This document shows positions 7,613-16,609 of a stretch of 64,000 nt of DNA, in pieces; position 1 is the first letter of the stretch, and each line of letters begins with the position of its first letter. Location of the stretch: positions 372,001 through 436,000 of the forward strand of contig NZ_JAJNCL010000003.1 in NCBI RefSeq assembly GCF_021025955.1. Reading direction: 5' to 3'. The position numbers and the translations under genes were made by a program. Below the pieces are notes generated by a model. The model saw only the letters and a list, made by a program, of their open reading frames with translations, was not told the origin of the DNA and did no database searches. Origin of the DNA: Rhodococcus qingshengii (GTDB lineage: Bacteria > Actinomycetota > Actinomycetes > Mycobacteriales > Mycobacteriaceae).

Positions 7613-9949
7613 GTGAATCGCCATTCCATCCCGATCATTCCCGAGACGCCGAACGTCGCGGCCGCCGTGTACTACCCCGATCAGAATCCCCCGTACACCC
7701 GCCCGGAACCGCTTCGCCCACCCGCCGGTGCGCCGAACGTGCTGCTGATCATGATCGACGACGTCGGATTCGGGGCGCCCTCCGCGTTCGGTGGCCCGTG
7801 CCGCACACCCACCGCCGAACGTTTGGCCGAGACCGGCGTGAAGTACAGCCGATTCCACACCACCGCTCTGTGCTCGCCGACGCGCGCTGCCACGTTGACC
7901 GGGCGCAATCACCACAGCGTCGGTATGGGAGTCATCTCCGAAATGGCGAACGCTGCACCGGGATACAACGGGACGCGTCCAGCTTCCGCGGCGACAGTTG
8001 CCCGCGTCCTGCAGGGAAACGGTTATGCGACGGGCGCTTTCGGCAAGATGCACCAGACCCCGACGTGGGAGACCACCGCTGCCGGGCCGTTCGATCGGTG
8101 GCCGGTCCGCGAGGGTTTCGACAAGTTCTACGGTTTTCTCGGTGCCGAGTCCGACCAGTTCGCCCCGGTTCTCTACGAGGACTTCACGATGGTGGACTTA
8201 CCCAAGACGCCACAGGAGGGATACCACCTGTCCGAGGATCTGGTCGACCACGCGGTCGAATGGGTCGAGGGTGTCAACACGATGGACCCGGACAAGCCGT
8301 GGTTCTGCTACCTCCCCTTCGGCGCCTGCCATGCCCCACTACAGGTTCCGGACAGCTACCTGGACAAGTACGTCGGCGAATTCGATCACGGATGGGATCG
8401 CCAACGCGAGATCACCCTCGAAAAGCAGAAGGAACTGGGCGTCGTCGCTCCTGATACCGAGTTGGCCCCGTGGGCTCCAGGGCTCCCGCACTGGGACGAA
8501 CTCGACGACGACCAGAAGAAGGTTTCGGCACGTCTGATGGAGTTGTACGCGGCATTTCTGGAGCACACCGACGACGAGGTCGGCAGGCTCGTCGACCGGT
8601 TGCAGGACATGGGTGTCCTCGACAACACCCTGGTGCTCTACATGATGGGTGACAACGGCGCCTCCGCCGAAGGCGGAATGGAGGGCTCGTTCAACTACCT
8701 CGCCGGCCTCAACGGTTACAAGAGTGCGACATCCGACGTACTGGCGCGCTACGACGAATTGGGAACCGAAACCAGCTACCCGCACTATCCCGCGTCGTGG
8801 GCTCTGGCTCTCGACACCCCGTATCAGTGGGCCAAGCAGGTTGCGTCTCATTACGGCGGTACCCGAAACGGCCTGATCGCCCACTGGCCCAGGGGGATCG
8901 ACAAGCCAGGCATCAGGGAGCAGTGGCATCACTGTGTCGACATCACGCCGACAATCCTGGAAGCTGCCGGTATTCCGGCGCCGACCAGCGTCGACGGGGT
9001 CACCCAGAAACCGATGGAGGGCGTGGCGATGAACTACACCTTCGCCGAGCCCGACGCCGAAGAGCGCCACACCACACAGTATTTCGAGATCTTCGGCAAC
9101 CGCGGAATCTACGATCACGGCTGGACCGCGGTCACAGCGCACCGCGCACCCTGGCTGATGGCCACTCACGGCCTCGAGCTCACACCGATGAGCGAAGACC
9201 GCTGGGAGCTGTACGACACCTCGGTCGACTGGTCGCAGGCCCGCGATCTCGCGGACGAGCATCCCGAGATCCTGGCCCGGCTCAAGGAAAAATTCCTCGT
9301 CGAGGCCGCCAAGTATCAGGTACTGCCGCTGGACGACAGAACGGTCGGCCGCCACGCCACCGCGGAATCACGACCACCACATCCGATGATGGGCCGCAAG
9401 ACCCTCACGCTGTACCCACACATGAACGGCCTGGTCGAGAAGGCTGCACCGACGTTCTTCAACCGCTCGTACACGCTGACCGCGAGTCTGGGGAGCGTTG
9501 CGGACGGCATGCTGATCAGCCTCGGTGGTCGGTTCGGCGGATTCGCTTTGTACGTACTCGATTCCGTCCCGGTCTACTGCTACAACTTCAGCGGTGGAGG
9601 CCGAACCTACGTTCGCGGGCCGCGTCAGCTGAGTGCCGACGCCAGGGAGGTATCCGTTCACTTCGGGTACGACGGCGGCGGAATCGGCAAGGGCGGAATC
9701 GCCACCCTAAGTGTCGACGGCGAGGTTGTCTCCGAGGGCCGGATCGAGAAGACCACGCGGGCGATCTTCAGCATGAACGAACAACTGGACGTCGGCATCA
9801 ACCGGGGAAGCCCGGTCGCGGAGGAGTTCGCCGAACACGGCACCTTCCGTTACCGCGGCACGTTGCGCAGCGTGACCATCGACTTGCGCTCCACACGCGA
9901 CGTCGTGTCCGCGGAAGAACGGGAGAAGATCTCACTCGCCGTGCATTGA
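7613..9949 (+). CDS. Cys-type arylsulfatase
   Basis: 778 residues from the GTG at 7613, chosen because AAGGAG (7600-7605) sits 7 bases upstream. It hydrolyses sulfate esters to release sulfate. The sulfatase signature ALCSPTRAATLTGR places the formylglycine precursor at Cys87. An LIMIDDVGFG motif supplies two Asp calcium ligands near residue 50, and DNGASAEGG fits the second metal-site region. A C-terminal 200-residue all-beta portion follows the alkaline-phosphatase-like core, as in long PF00884 arylsulfatases. There is no signal peptide, so it is cytoplasmic, matching a cytoplasmic FGE. The FGE at 4835-5797 is the obvious activator. Two operator-like sites precede the gene and a strong terminator follows it. 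Confidence 0.92.
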   Translation: MNRHSIPIIPETPNVAAAVYYPDQNPPYTRPEPLRPPAGAPNVLLIMIDDVGFGAPSAFGGPCRTPTAERLAETGVKYSRFHTTALCSPTRAATLTGRNHHSVGMGVISEMANAAPGYNGTRPASAATVARVLQGNGYATGAFGKMHQTPTWETTAAGPFDRWPVREGFDKFYGFLGAESDQFAPVLYEDFTMVDLPKTPQEGYHLSEDLVDHAVEWVEGVNTMDPDKPWFCYLPFGACHAPLQVPDSYLDKYVGEFDHGWDRQREITLEKQKELGVVAPDTELAPWAPGLPHWDELDDDQKKVSARLMELYAAFLEHTDDEVGRLVDRLQDMGVLDNTLVLYMMGDNGASAEGGMEGSFNYLAGLNGYKSATSDVLARYDELGTETSYPHYPASWALALDTPYQWAKQVASHYGGTRNGLIAHWPRGIDKPGIREQWHHCVDITPTILEAAGIPAPTSVDGVTQKPMEGVAMNYTFAEPDAEERHTTQYFEIFGNRGIYDHGWTAVTAHRAPWLMATHGLELTPMSEDRWELYDTSVDWSQARDLADEHPEILARLKEKFLVEAAKYQVLPLDDRTVGRHATAESRPPHPMMGRKTLTLYPHMNGLVEKAAPTFFNRSYTLTASLGSVADGMLISLGGRFGGFALYVLDSVPVYCYNFSGGGRTYVRGPRQLSADAREVSVHFGYDGGGIGKGGIATLSVDGEVVSEGRIEKTTRAIFSMNEQLDVGINRGSPVAEEFAEHGTFRYRGTLRSVTIDLRSTRDVVSAEEREKISLAVH

Positions 9950-9970
9950 TCGACCCGGCGATGCTGGCGG

Positions 9971-10012
9971 ATTGTGCAGCCGCGCGCGATATCTGCCGCG
10001 CGGCTGCACAAT
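9971..10012. terminator. Bidirectional terminator, 16-bp perfect stem
   Basis: Arms 9971-9986 (ATTGTGCAGCCGCGCG) and 9997-10012 are perfect complements around a 10-base loop. It lies between the convergent arylsulfatase and DUF4173 genes, so it can end both. Confidence 0.85.
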
Positions 10013-10022
10013 TACCCTGCGT

Positions 10023-11525
10023 CTATCCGACCGTATACATCTGCAGGCATGGCCCCACCGGGCGAGTCTCCACGATGTCGCGGGCCTTCTCACGCGCCGC
10101 GTTGAACTCCCAGGGCGCACTCGTACCTGGCACTCCGAATCGATACCTACTCAACGCGCACGAGCGCTGCGGCTCCGGTAGACGATCCAAGGCAGGCACC
10201 GAGTCGACGGAGAGCCCGTGTAGATAGGAGACATCGATGCTCTTACCGCCCTCGAACCGCTCCACGTTCTTCTGCGCGATGTACGCGTCGGGGTTGAACA
10301 CCGCGAATGCCAGCAGAGCAAGGGCAGAAGTGGCGAGAACAGCTGTGGGCAACCACTTCCCGGACATCCGGATACCTGCGATGAGCAACAACACGAACAC
10401 GAATCCCAGAAGCAGCTCTGTCGCGAAAACGCTGACGCGCAGCACCGTGAAACCGTACTGATTCTCGTACAACCACATCCGGTGCACGGCTGACGCCACG
10501 ATCACCAGGCTGAAGAGGCACAGTGCACCCAACAGACCGCGGGCCAGACGCCTCGATCCAGCGTCGCGACGGTCGATGAACCGCACTGCGACGGCGATGA
10601 CGAGCAGCGTCAGCACGGTTACCGCCATGAGCTGCCAGAAGCCCTCACGCGCGTAGTCCGCATAGGTCAGTCCGTCGGTCACCTGAACGTGCTCGTCTCC
10701 CCCGAACAGTGTCTTCGTCTGCACTGCAACAAAACCGAGGAAGAGGACGTTGAGCACTCCGAGCGGGACCGCCCATTCCCACATCGGCAACGGCGTCGCC
10801 GGCGCAGGCGCAAATGCGTCCACCGTCGGCGTTCTGCGACGCAGATACACCGCAACCAGTGTGCCGAACGCCATCACGACACCGGCGAAGATTCGTGCCA
10901 CCGGGTTCGACACCGAGATGGCAGGAGCGAAGCCGCCGAAGATCTTCGCGAACTCCGGATCCGCACTCACGAACAAAGATCCGAAGATCAGCAGGAGGAC
11001 AACCGACACTGCGCTCACGACGACAACCCGCGCCGCCGGCACCCGCGGAGCAGAGCGGGTAGCGAGTTTTCGACGACGAACAAAGTTCACCGTCCGGTGG
11101 GGCGCCCGCCAGGGTGCCACCGTTCCCAGGAGTATCCCGGTCCACGTCCGCCCGCCGATCAGAGTCCACGTGAACAGAACCCACGCAGCTACGACGCAGA
11201 TGAACACCAACCACTCCGCACCGCGAACGGCGGCAACACCCAGCAGTGCGAGCATCCCGATGGCGGCGACCCACTGCGGCACGGTCATCCGCGGAGGCGT
11301 CAGAATCCCGAAGACGATCACCACACCGGCACCCACGATCACGTACGCGATACTCGCGAACCCTGGGTCGAGGATCAGGGCCGCAAGCACCCCTACTGCG
11401 GCCGCACCGAGGAGCATCGAGCGGGTAGCCATCGACGTGCGATCGGGACGCCAGAACCGGCTGGGACGCTTGGGTTTTACGGCCGGCATCGGCGGTTTCG
11501 GTGGAATTACTATCGGAGCGCTCAT
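10023..11525 (-). CDS. DUF4173-type multi-pass membrane protein
   Basis: 500 residues with about 11 to 12 hydrophobic segments and a polar C-terminal tail. The stretch DGLTYADYAREGFWQLMAV followed by hydrophobic helices is typical of DUF4153/DUF4173 proteins, whose function is unknown. The N-terminus is proline-rich and cytosolic. It lies 108 bases downstream of the histidine kinase gene on the same strand and may be in its operon or regulon. Nothing in the sequence indicates a substrate. Confidence 0.8.
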   Translation of the reverse strand: MSAPIVIPPKPPMPAVKPKRPSRFWRPDRTSMATRSMLLGAAAVGVLAALILDPGFASIAYVIVGAGVVIVFGILTPPRMTVPQWVAAIGMLALLGVAAVRGAEWLVFICVVAAWVLFTWTLIGGRTWTGILLGTVAPWRAPHRTVNFVRRRKLATRSAPRVPAARVVVVSAVSVVLLLIFGSLFVSADPEFAKIFGGFAPAISVSNPVARIFAGVVMAFGTLVAVYLRRRTPTVDAFAPAPATPLPMWEWAVPLGVLNVLFLGFVAVQTKTLFGGDEHVQVTDGLTYADYAREGFWQLMAVTVLTLLVIAVAVRFIDRRDAGSRRLARGLLGALCLFSLVIVASAVHRMWLYENQYGFTVLRVSVFATELLLGFVFVLLLIAGIRMSGKWLPTAVLATSALALLAFAVFNPDAYIAQKNVERFEGGKSIDVSYLHGLSVDSVPALDRLPEPQRSCALSRYRFGVPGTSAPWEFNAAREKARDIVETRPVGPCLQMYTVG

Positions 11526-11633
11526 GTGATCTCCTATGTTTCTGGTTCAATTTTTCAGGTTCGGAAGTACAGACGAATGCCGATGAAGGCATGCGCCATC
11601 GCGAGATCTCTCGATCTCGTCAGGGACTTTGAT

Positions 11634-12629
11634 TCAGTTCTGCGGCAGCACTACTCGAATGCAGCATCCCGACGGGGCATCGACGACGGCGATCCTGCCG
11701 TCATGTAATTCGACCGCCCACTTCGCGATCGCGAGACCGAGCCCGGTGCCCCCGTCGGTCGATCCGCCGCGGATGAAGCGGTCGAACACTCGCTCTCGTG
11801 CTTGTGGTTCGATGCCGGGGCCGTCGTCGTGTACGTCGAGCACCAACTCCCCAGTGCTGCCGGTACGTACTCGGATGGCAACTTTGGTGTCGACGTTCCC
11901 GTGCTGAACCGCGTTGTCCACCAGGTTGGTCACCACCTGATGGAGGCAATCCGGATCGGCGACCACAGACAATTGCGGAGGCTTCACGTCTATCTCGATG
12001 TCGCCCGCACTCACACTCGACAGCTCGCTTAGGAACGGCTCGACCTCGAAACGGCGGCGCTTCAACGGCATTGCGCCACCCTCCAGTTTCGAGAGATCGA
12101 GAAGGTCGGCTACCAGCGCGCCCAGTCGTTCCGTCTGCCGCAGCGCCGATTTCATCATCGCCGGATCCGGTTCTTCGACACCGTCGACGACGTTTTCGAG
12201 CATGGCTTGCAAAGCGGTAATGGGCGTGCGTAGTTCGTGGGAGACGTTGCCGATCAGCTCGCGGCGGTACCGGTCGTCAGCCCCGAGGTCCTCGGCCATC
12301 CGATTGAACGCATGGGCGAGTTCGCCTACTTCGTCACGAGAAGTCGCTCGCACTCGCCGCGAATAGTCTCCTTGTGCCATGGCCTTCGCCGCTGCTGTCA
12401 TCTCGCGAAGCGGCGAGGTCATTCCGTGTGCGAGGACCTGCGTAACAGCCAGAGCAACAACCAAAGCCGTCAGCAGGGCGAAACGAAACGGTTGTTGCGA
12501 CGTCAGCCAAAACCCACCGGAGGCGAACAACAGTGCTGCGACAACCAAGAGCCCGACCTTCACCTTGAAGGATCGCATCGGGTCCAACGGCCGCGGCCAC
12601 CGCGCAAAGACTCTGTCGACGCCGCTCAT
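11634..12629 (-). CDS. HAMP sensor histidine kinase
   Basis: 331 residues. Two membrane helices (about 21-43 and 49-69) are separated by only a few residues, so there is little external sensor. HAMP spans 70-122. The HisKA motif GNVSHELRTPITAL has the phospho-acceptor His131. The ATPase part shows NLVDNAVQHG, DDGPGIEP and GGTGLGLAIAKW. The gene overlaps the response-regulator stop by 4 bases (ATGA), so the pair is coupled. The very short loop suggests sensing of membrane state or of a partner, perhaps the neighbouring DUF4173 protein. Cognate pairing is inferred from adjacency. Confidence 0.92.
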   Translation of the reverse strand: MSGVDRVFARWPRPLDPMRSFKVKVGLLVVAALLFASGGFWLTSQQPFRFALLTALVVALAVTQVLAHGMTSPLREMTAAAKAMAQGDYSRRVRATSRDEVGELAHAFNRMAEDLGADDRYRRELIGNVSHELRTPITALQAMLENVVDGVEEPDPAMMKSALRQTERLGALVADLLDLSKLEGGAMPLKRRRFEVEPFLSELSSVSAGDIEIDVKPPQLSVVADPDCLHQVVTNLVDNAVQHGNVDTKVAIRVRTGSTGELVLDVHDDGPGIEPQARERVFDRFIRGGSTDGGTGLGLAIAKWAVELHDGRIAVVDAPSGCCIRVVLPQN

Positions 12630-13313
12630 CGCGGCACGTCCCAGGCGTACCCGACGCCGTGAACGGTCCGGATCACGGAAGGTCCGAGCTTGCGTCGTAG
12701 CGCCTTGACGTGGCTGTCGACGGTCCGACTACCCGCTCCCTCGCCCCAGCCCCAGATCTCCTCGAGCAGCGACTCCCGCGGGATCGCGGCTCGCGGCCGT
12801 TCCGCCAGATAGGCGATGAGATCGAATTCGGTGCGGGTCAGGTGGACTTCTTGAGCATCACGGCGTACTCGACGCTCGGTCAGGTCGATCACGACGTCGC
12901 CGAATTCGAGGAGGTCGGCCACCGGGCGAGCAGCGTGCTCCGCACGATCAAAGCGCCGAAGCAATGCCTGAACACGGGCGACGAGGACACGCATGCTGAA
13001 CGGCTTGCTCAGATAATCGTCGGCCCCGACACCGAGACCGATCAGCATGTCGGTTTCATCGGCACGGGCGGTCAGCATCAGCACGGGCACCGGGGCGCAC
13101 CGCCTGGATACGGCGGCAGACCTCGAGTCCGTCGAATCCCGGCATCATCACGTCGAGCACCACCAGGTCGGCGTCCATCTCCTCGCAGCGGGCCACCGCA
13201 CTGGGACCGTCGAACGCCAGCTCGACGTCGTAGCCCTCGGCGCGCAGCCTCGCCGCGATGGACTCGCAGATACTGACCTCGTCGTCGACCACGAGCACTC
13301 TTCGCTGACTCAT
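12626..13313 (-). pseudogene. OmpR-type response regulator with frameshift
   Basis: The receiver starts at 13313 (MSQRRVLVVDDE, phospho-acceptor Asp54 in VVLDVMMPGFDG) and runs in one frame to CRRIQAVR. The rest (PVLMLTARADETDMLIG, the KPF lysine and a winged-helix DNA-binding domain ending GVGYAWDVPR) is in another frame. The junction is a run of four G on the plus strand (13092-13095); one base fewer would restore a normal regulator of about 228 residues. As read, the protein ends early without a DNA-binding domain. All other residues are conserved, so this is either a recent mutation or an error in a homopolymer. It is coupled to the kinase gene downstream. Confidence 0.85.
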
Positions 13314-13378
13314 GGAACTGACTGTATTCGGCCGTCGTGGATGAACCTGGGAGGACTTGTGAAGGTTCTGTGCAGGTT

Positions 13379-13912
13379 CTAGAACCTGCGGATGTTGTTG
13401 ATCGGCAGATCCGTGAGGGGTGTCAGTCCGGTCGGAACACCAACACCGTAGGCGTTGAACACCATTCCGAACCCAGCGTAGATACCGACGTGCGTCGCTC
13501 CGGGATAGAACGTGATGACGTCGCCGGGAGCGAGGGCCCACCGCGGAACCGGCTGTCCGACGTTGGCCTGCTGTTGGCTGGTCCGTGGCAGATTCACCCC
13601 GGCCTGCCGAAACGCCCATTGCACCAGCCCGGAGCAGTCCCACGAGTTCGGCCCGACGCCGCCCCACTGGTACGGCTTTCCGGTCTGAGTGCTCGCTGCT
13701 GCCAGCGCGATCAGGCCTGCCGGACTCGGGATGGGCAGGGCGGCTGATCCACTGCTGATGCTGCCCGCGCTTCCCACGCTGCCGGAGCTCCCGCTACTGC
13801 CGCCACTGCCGAGGCTTCCCGGATCGGCCGAGGCAGGGGCAGCGGAGAGCAACAGGACACTTCCGGTCAGCAGAGCCGCGACCGTTCCCGTGCGTAGTGT
13901 CGACTTCTTCAT
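13379..13912 (-). CDS. Secreted NlpC/P60 peptidoglycan hydrolase
   Basis: 177 residues from the ATG at 13912 (AAGGACGG upstream). There is a clear signal peptide cut near ASA-DP (residues 28-30), then a Gly/Ser linker to about 60 and an NlpC/P60 domain. The catalytic Cys93 is in WDCSGLVQW and His141 in ATHVGIY; Asn153 may be the third residue where many homologues have His. It resembles the RipD-size class of mycobacterial enzymes but keeps the cysteine. It would cut D-Glu/m-DAP stem-peptide bonds in the cell wall. It lies 65 bases upstream of the response-regulator gene on the same strand. Confidence 0.9.
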   Translation of the reverse strand: MKKSTLRTGTVAALLTGSVLLLSAAPASADPGSLGSGGSSGSSGSVGSAGSISSGSAALPIPSPAGLIALAAASTQTGKPYQWGGVGPNSWDCSGLVQWAFRQAGVNLPRTSQQQANVGQPVPRWALAPGDVITFYPGATHVGIYAGFGMVFNAYGVGVPTGLTPLTDLPINNIRRF

Positions 13913-14162
13913 GCATCCGTCCTTCGTGGGAGTCGTTTCGGCGCGCGGCAGCGCACCTCGATAGCCGTGAACTGGTAAGACACGTGAAAACAAACACTTC
14001 GTTCGGATGTTAACGGCGTGGACGTGGTGTTCGGACAGGAATGATTGATCCGATTTGTCGGTTTTCAACAAACAGGCCTTACGTCCCGGCCTGGCGGAAG
14101 ATCAGGGAATGATGGGGGATTTCCTGGATCCGATCCAGCGACGAGATCCATAGATTCGACTC

Positions 14163-15257
14163 ATGCGCTCATACCTGCTCGTCGCCGCGGTCATCATCGG
14201 AGCCACCACGGCGCTGATCGGTTGCTCGACGCTACAGCGCGCAGTGGAGATTCAATCGGATCTCGACGGACTCACCAGGTCGGGTGTCGTCGGGTCGATC
14301 GCAACACTCGACGACGGCACCACGACGGCTGTGATGACGAGCGGCGTGCCCAACCGGACCAACGGCGATTCGATCGGCAAGAACGACCGCGTCCGGATCG
14401 GAAGTGTGACAAAAACATTCACCGCTTCGCTTGTTCTGCAGTTGGTCGCCGAGGGCACGATCGACCTCGACGCACCGATCGAGCGGTACCTTCCGGGGCA
14501 GCTACACGGGACCGGGATAAACGGCAGCGCAATCACCGTGCGGCAGCTGCTGCAACACCGCAGCGGCCTTCCCGAATTCGCCGGAGAACCGGGAGCCGAC
14601 GAATGGATTGCCGCAAACGAGAACCGAACGCTGACGCCGTCCGCCGCGGTCGCCATCGCCCTCGGCAAACCGGCGCAATTCGTCCCCGGAACGTCGTTCG
14701 TCTACACCAACACCAACTACATCGTTCTCGGAATGCTCGTCGAATCCGTGACCGGCCGCAGCTACGCCGACGAACTTCAGTCTCGGATACTCGATCCGTT
14801 GGACCTGGAAGACACGTACCTCCCGCCGGCCGGTGAGCGCGACATCAGGGGCGATCACCTGACGGGCTACCAGGATCTCGACGGTGGCCTGACCGATGTT
14901 TCCCGTACGGAACCGTCGGTTCCCTGGTCTGCCGGAGCGATGGTCTCGACTGGCGCAGACCTGAACGCCTTCTGGCGTGCACTACTCGACGGGCAGGTGG
15001 TGCCGGCCGAGCAGCTTGCCGAGATGACCACTCCTCAGGTCGCCGCCACCGAAGCAGAGGGACTCGGATACGGATTGGGCGTCGGCGCCACCGAACTTCC
15101 CTGCGGCGTCACCTATATCGGCCACAGCGGCGGGATCTACGGGTACTACACGCTGTCCGGTGCGACGCCCGATCGTGCGTTCACCGTGACACTGACGTCG
15201 ACGCCGAAGGACCAACCGGACACTCTCGCGATGCTCTCGCACGCGCTCTGCCCCTGA
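14163..15257 (+). CDS. Lipoprotein serine hydrolase, beta-lactamase fold
   Basis: 364 residues. The lipoprotein signal has ALIGC with the lipidated cysteine at 21. Class C beta-lactamase/DD-peptidase motifs are present: S81-V-T-K84, Y181-T-N183 and an HSGG triad near 325 in place of KTG. Such proteins act as D-amino-acid peptidases, esterases or beta-lactamase-like enzymes outside the membrane. No specific substrate can be assigned. It is transcribed alone and converges with the esterase-like gene downstream. Confidence 0.88.
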   Translation: MRSYLLVAAVIIGATTALIGCSTLQRAVEIQSDLDGLTRSGVVGSIATLDDGTTTAVMTSGVPNRTNGDSIGKNDRVRIGSVTKTFTASLVLQLVAEGTIDLDAPIERYLPGQLHGTGINGSAITVRQLLQHRSGLPEFAGEPGADEWIAANENRTLTPSAAVAIALGKPAQFVPGTSFVYTNTNYIVLGMLVESVTGRSYADELQSRILDPLDLEDTYLPPAGERDIRGDHLTGYQDLDGGLTDVSRTEPSVPWSAGAMVSTGADLNAFWRALLDGQVVPAEQLAEMTTPQVAATEAEGLGYGLGVGATELPCGVTYIGHSGGIYGYYTLSGATPDRAFTVTLTSTPKDQPDTLAMLSHALCP

Positions 15258-15278
15258 CGCTGTTACCAGTACTGATGA

Positions 15279-16496
15279 CTACCAATACCGATGACGCTGC
15301 CCATCAGTATCCGCGACGAAGATGACCGCGTCGGCGCCGTCCAACTCCGAAGGGGTCAGCGGCAGATGGCCGGGCAGGATCGCCTGTCCCGCGGTAACGG
15401 ACGGGTCGAGTACTGCGCGCAGTGCGGACGTCGGAAACAGGGCGCGGCCACTGGTCGCATCGGCCAACGCGCCCTGCAGAGTTCCCGGATCACTGTCGGG
15501 ATTGGCGTCGGTTGCCAAGAACACGTAACGCTCCCCGAGGACAAGTCCGACGAGCGAACCGGCGCTCCCCCAACTGACCACATCATCGCTGACCGGCATC
15601 TCGGACTGCACTCGCAGGAGATGAGCGTTGTGGGCAAACAGCAGACTCGGCCCGCGTCGCTGCTCCTGAGCAACGACGGCCAGCAGGTTCTCCGCCATCA
15701 TCTCGGCGCGCAGGCTGAGCAGGGTTCCGATGCGATCAGGAGCGGAACTCGCCATCGCGGCGTGGTATCGCAGGAGTCCTACAGCGGTGCGTGCGTGTGC
15801 GAGGGCCAGGTCGTACCCGCCCGGGTCGGCGGGTCGCAGCACGGGCGCGGCGCGCCGCAGGATGCTGCCGAGGTCGTCCGCAATGATGCGCAGGAGGCGA
15901 GCATGATCGGAGTCACCGATGGACGCGGTCGGATCGAACATCGCCGCCGGGTTGGTCCAGTCGGTGTCCTGTCCGAGCAGAAGGTCGACGTCGTCGAGAG
16001 AGTGCGGCCGCAACGCGGCGGGAAGGAAGTCACCTATCGCTGACAGTGCGCGGCGTGGGCTCGGGGCGCCGGAATACTCGACCGGAGCATCGAAGCCGTA
16101 GAAGCGAACTCGGTCACCCGGAGCGCGACCGTCGTTGTAATCGCGTAGCCATTCGACGAGTTCGCGGTTACCCGGTATCGCACCGAATCCGTGACTGAAG
16201 CCTGTGACGAGGACTGTCTCAATGTCCGCCTCTCCCCCGCTCACGTAGTCGTCGACAAGGAATGCCGCAAAGGCATCTGTTTCGAGCACGATCGACCGAT
16301 ACCCTCGTTCGACCAGCTGGCCGAGAAGTTCGTTGCGCAGCAACGGAAAAGCCTTGATCCCGTGCGTCGGCTCGCCGAGGGCGAGCAGCGTCGGCGCCTC
16401 GCTTCGCGCTGCGAGCAGTTCGTCGACGACGCGACCAAGACTTGCCGAGTCTTCGAGTTGGCGGCCGATTTCAGTCAGTGTCGAGGCAGTAGACAT
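15279..16496 (-). CDS. Erythromycin esterase-like protein (EreA family)
   Basis: 405 residues. The family motif LGEPTHG (41-46, His45 the catalytic-base position) is followed by VLETDAFAAF and RFYGFD, with a downstream FAHNAHLLR segment, all typical of erythromycin esterases and their many uncharacterised relatives. Ere enzymes open the macrolactone ring; many family members do not act on erythromycin. Divergent from a double MerR-type regulator, with a dyad between them (16508-16528), which suggests inducible control by a small molecule. Macrolide hydrolysis is therefore possible but not shown. Confidence 0.82.
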   Translation of the reverse strand: MSTASTLTEIGRQLEDSASLGRVVDELLAARSEAPTLLALGEPTHGIKAFPLLRNELLGQLVERGYRSIVLETDAFAAFLVDDYVSGGEADIETVLVTGFSHGFGAIPGNRELVEWLRDYNDGRAPGDRVRFYGFDAPVEYSGAPSPRRALSAIGDFLPAALRPHSLDDVDLLLGQDTDWTNPAAMFDPTASIGDSDHARLLRIIADDLGSILRRAAPVLRPADPGGYDLALAHARTAVGLLRYHAAMASSAPDRIGTLLSLRAEMMAENLLAVVAQEQRRGPSLLFAHNAHLLRVQSEMPVSDDVVSWGSAGSLVGLVLGERYVFLATDANPDSDPGTLQGALADATSGRALFPTSALRAVLDPSVTAGQAILPGHLPLTPSELDGADAVIFVADTDGQRHRYW

Positions 16497-16507
16497 GGAT
16501 ATCCCTT

Positions 16508-16528
16508 TCGAAGGTGGACTGCCTTCGA
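16508..16528. promoter_or_regulatory. Dyad between esterase and MerR-type gene
   Basis: TCGAAGG (16508-16514) and CCTTCGA (16522-16528) form perfect 7-bp arms with a 7-base spacer. An overlapping CTTCGAC/GTTGAAG pair (16523-16529, 16536-16542) extends the symmetry. The position is right for a MerR operator controlling the divergent pair. Confidence 0.4.
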
Positions 16529-16609
16529 CCGTATCGTTGAAGATTCGAGTGAGACTTTTACGACAATTAGCTGGGGCAGACAGCTCAAAGCCTCAACCGG
16601 AGGTAATCA

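Noticed and set aside
8797..10227. A 476-codon plus-strand frame over the arylsulfatase
   Set aside because: Out-of-frame with the conserved sulfatase, Arg/His-rich, and it runs into the terminator and the next gene.
10689..11708. A 339-codon plus-strand frame opposite DUF4173
   Set aside because: Shadow of a multi-pass membrane protein; amino-acid mix is Arg/His-heavy and unlike a real gene.
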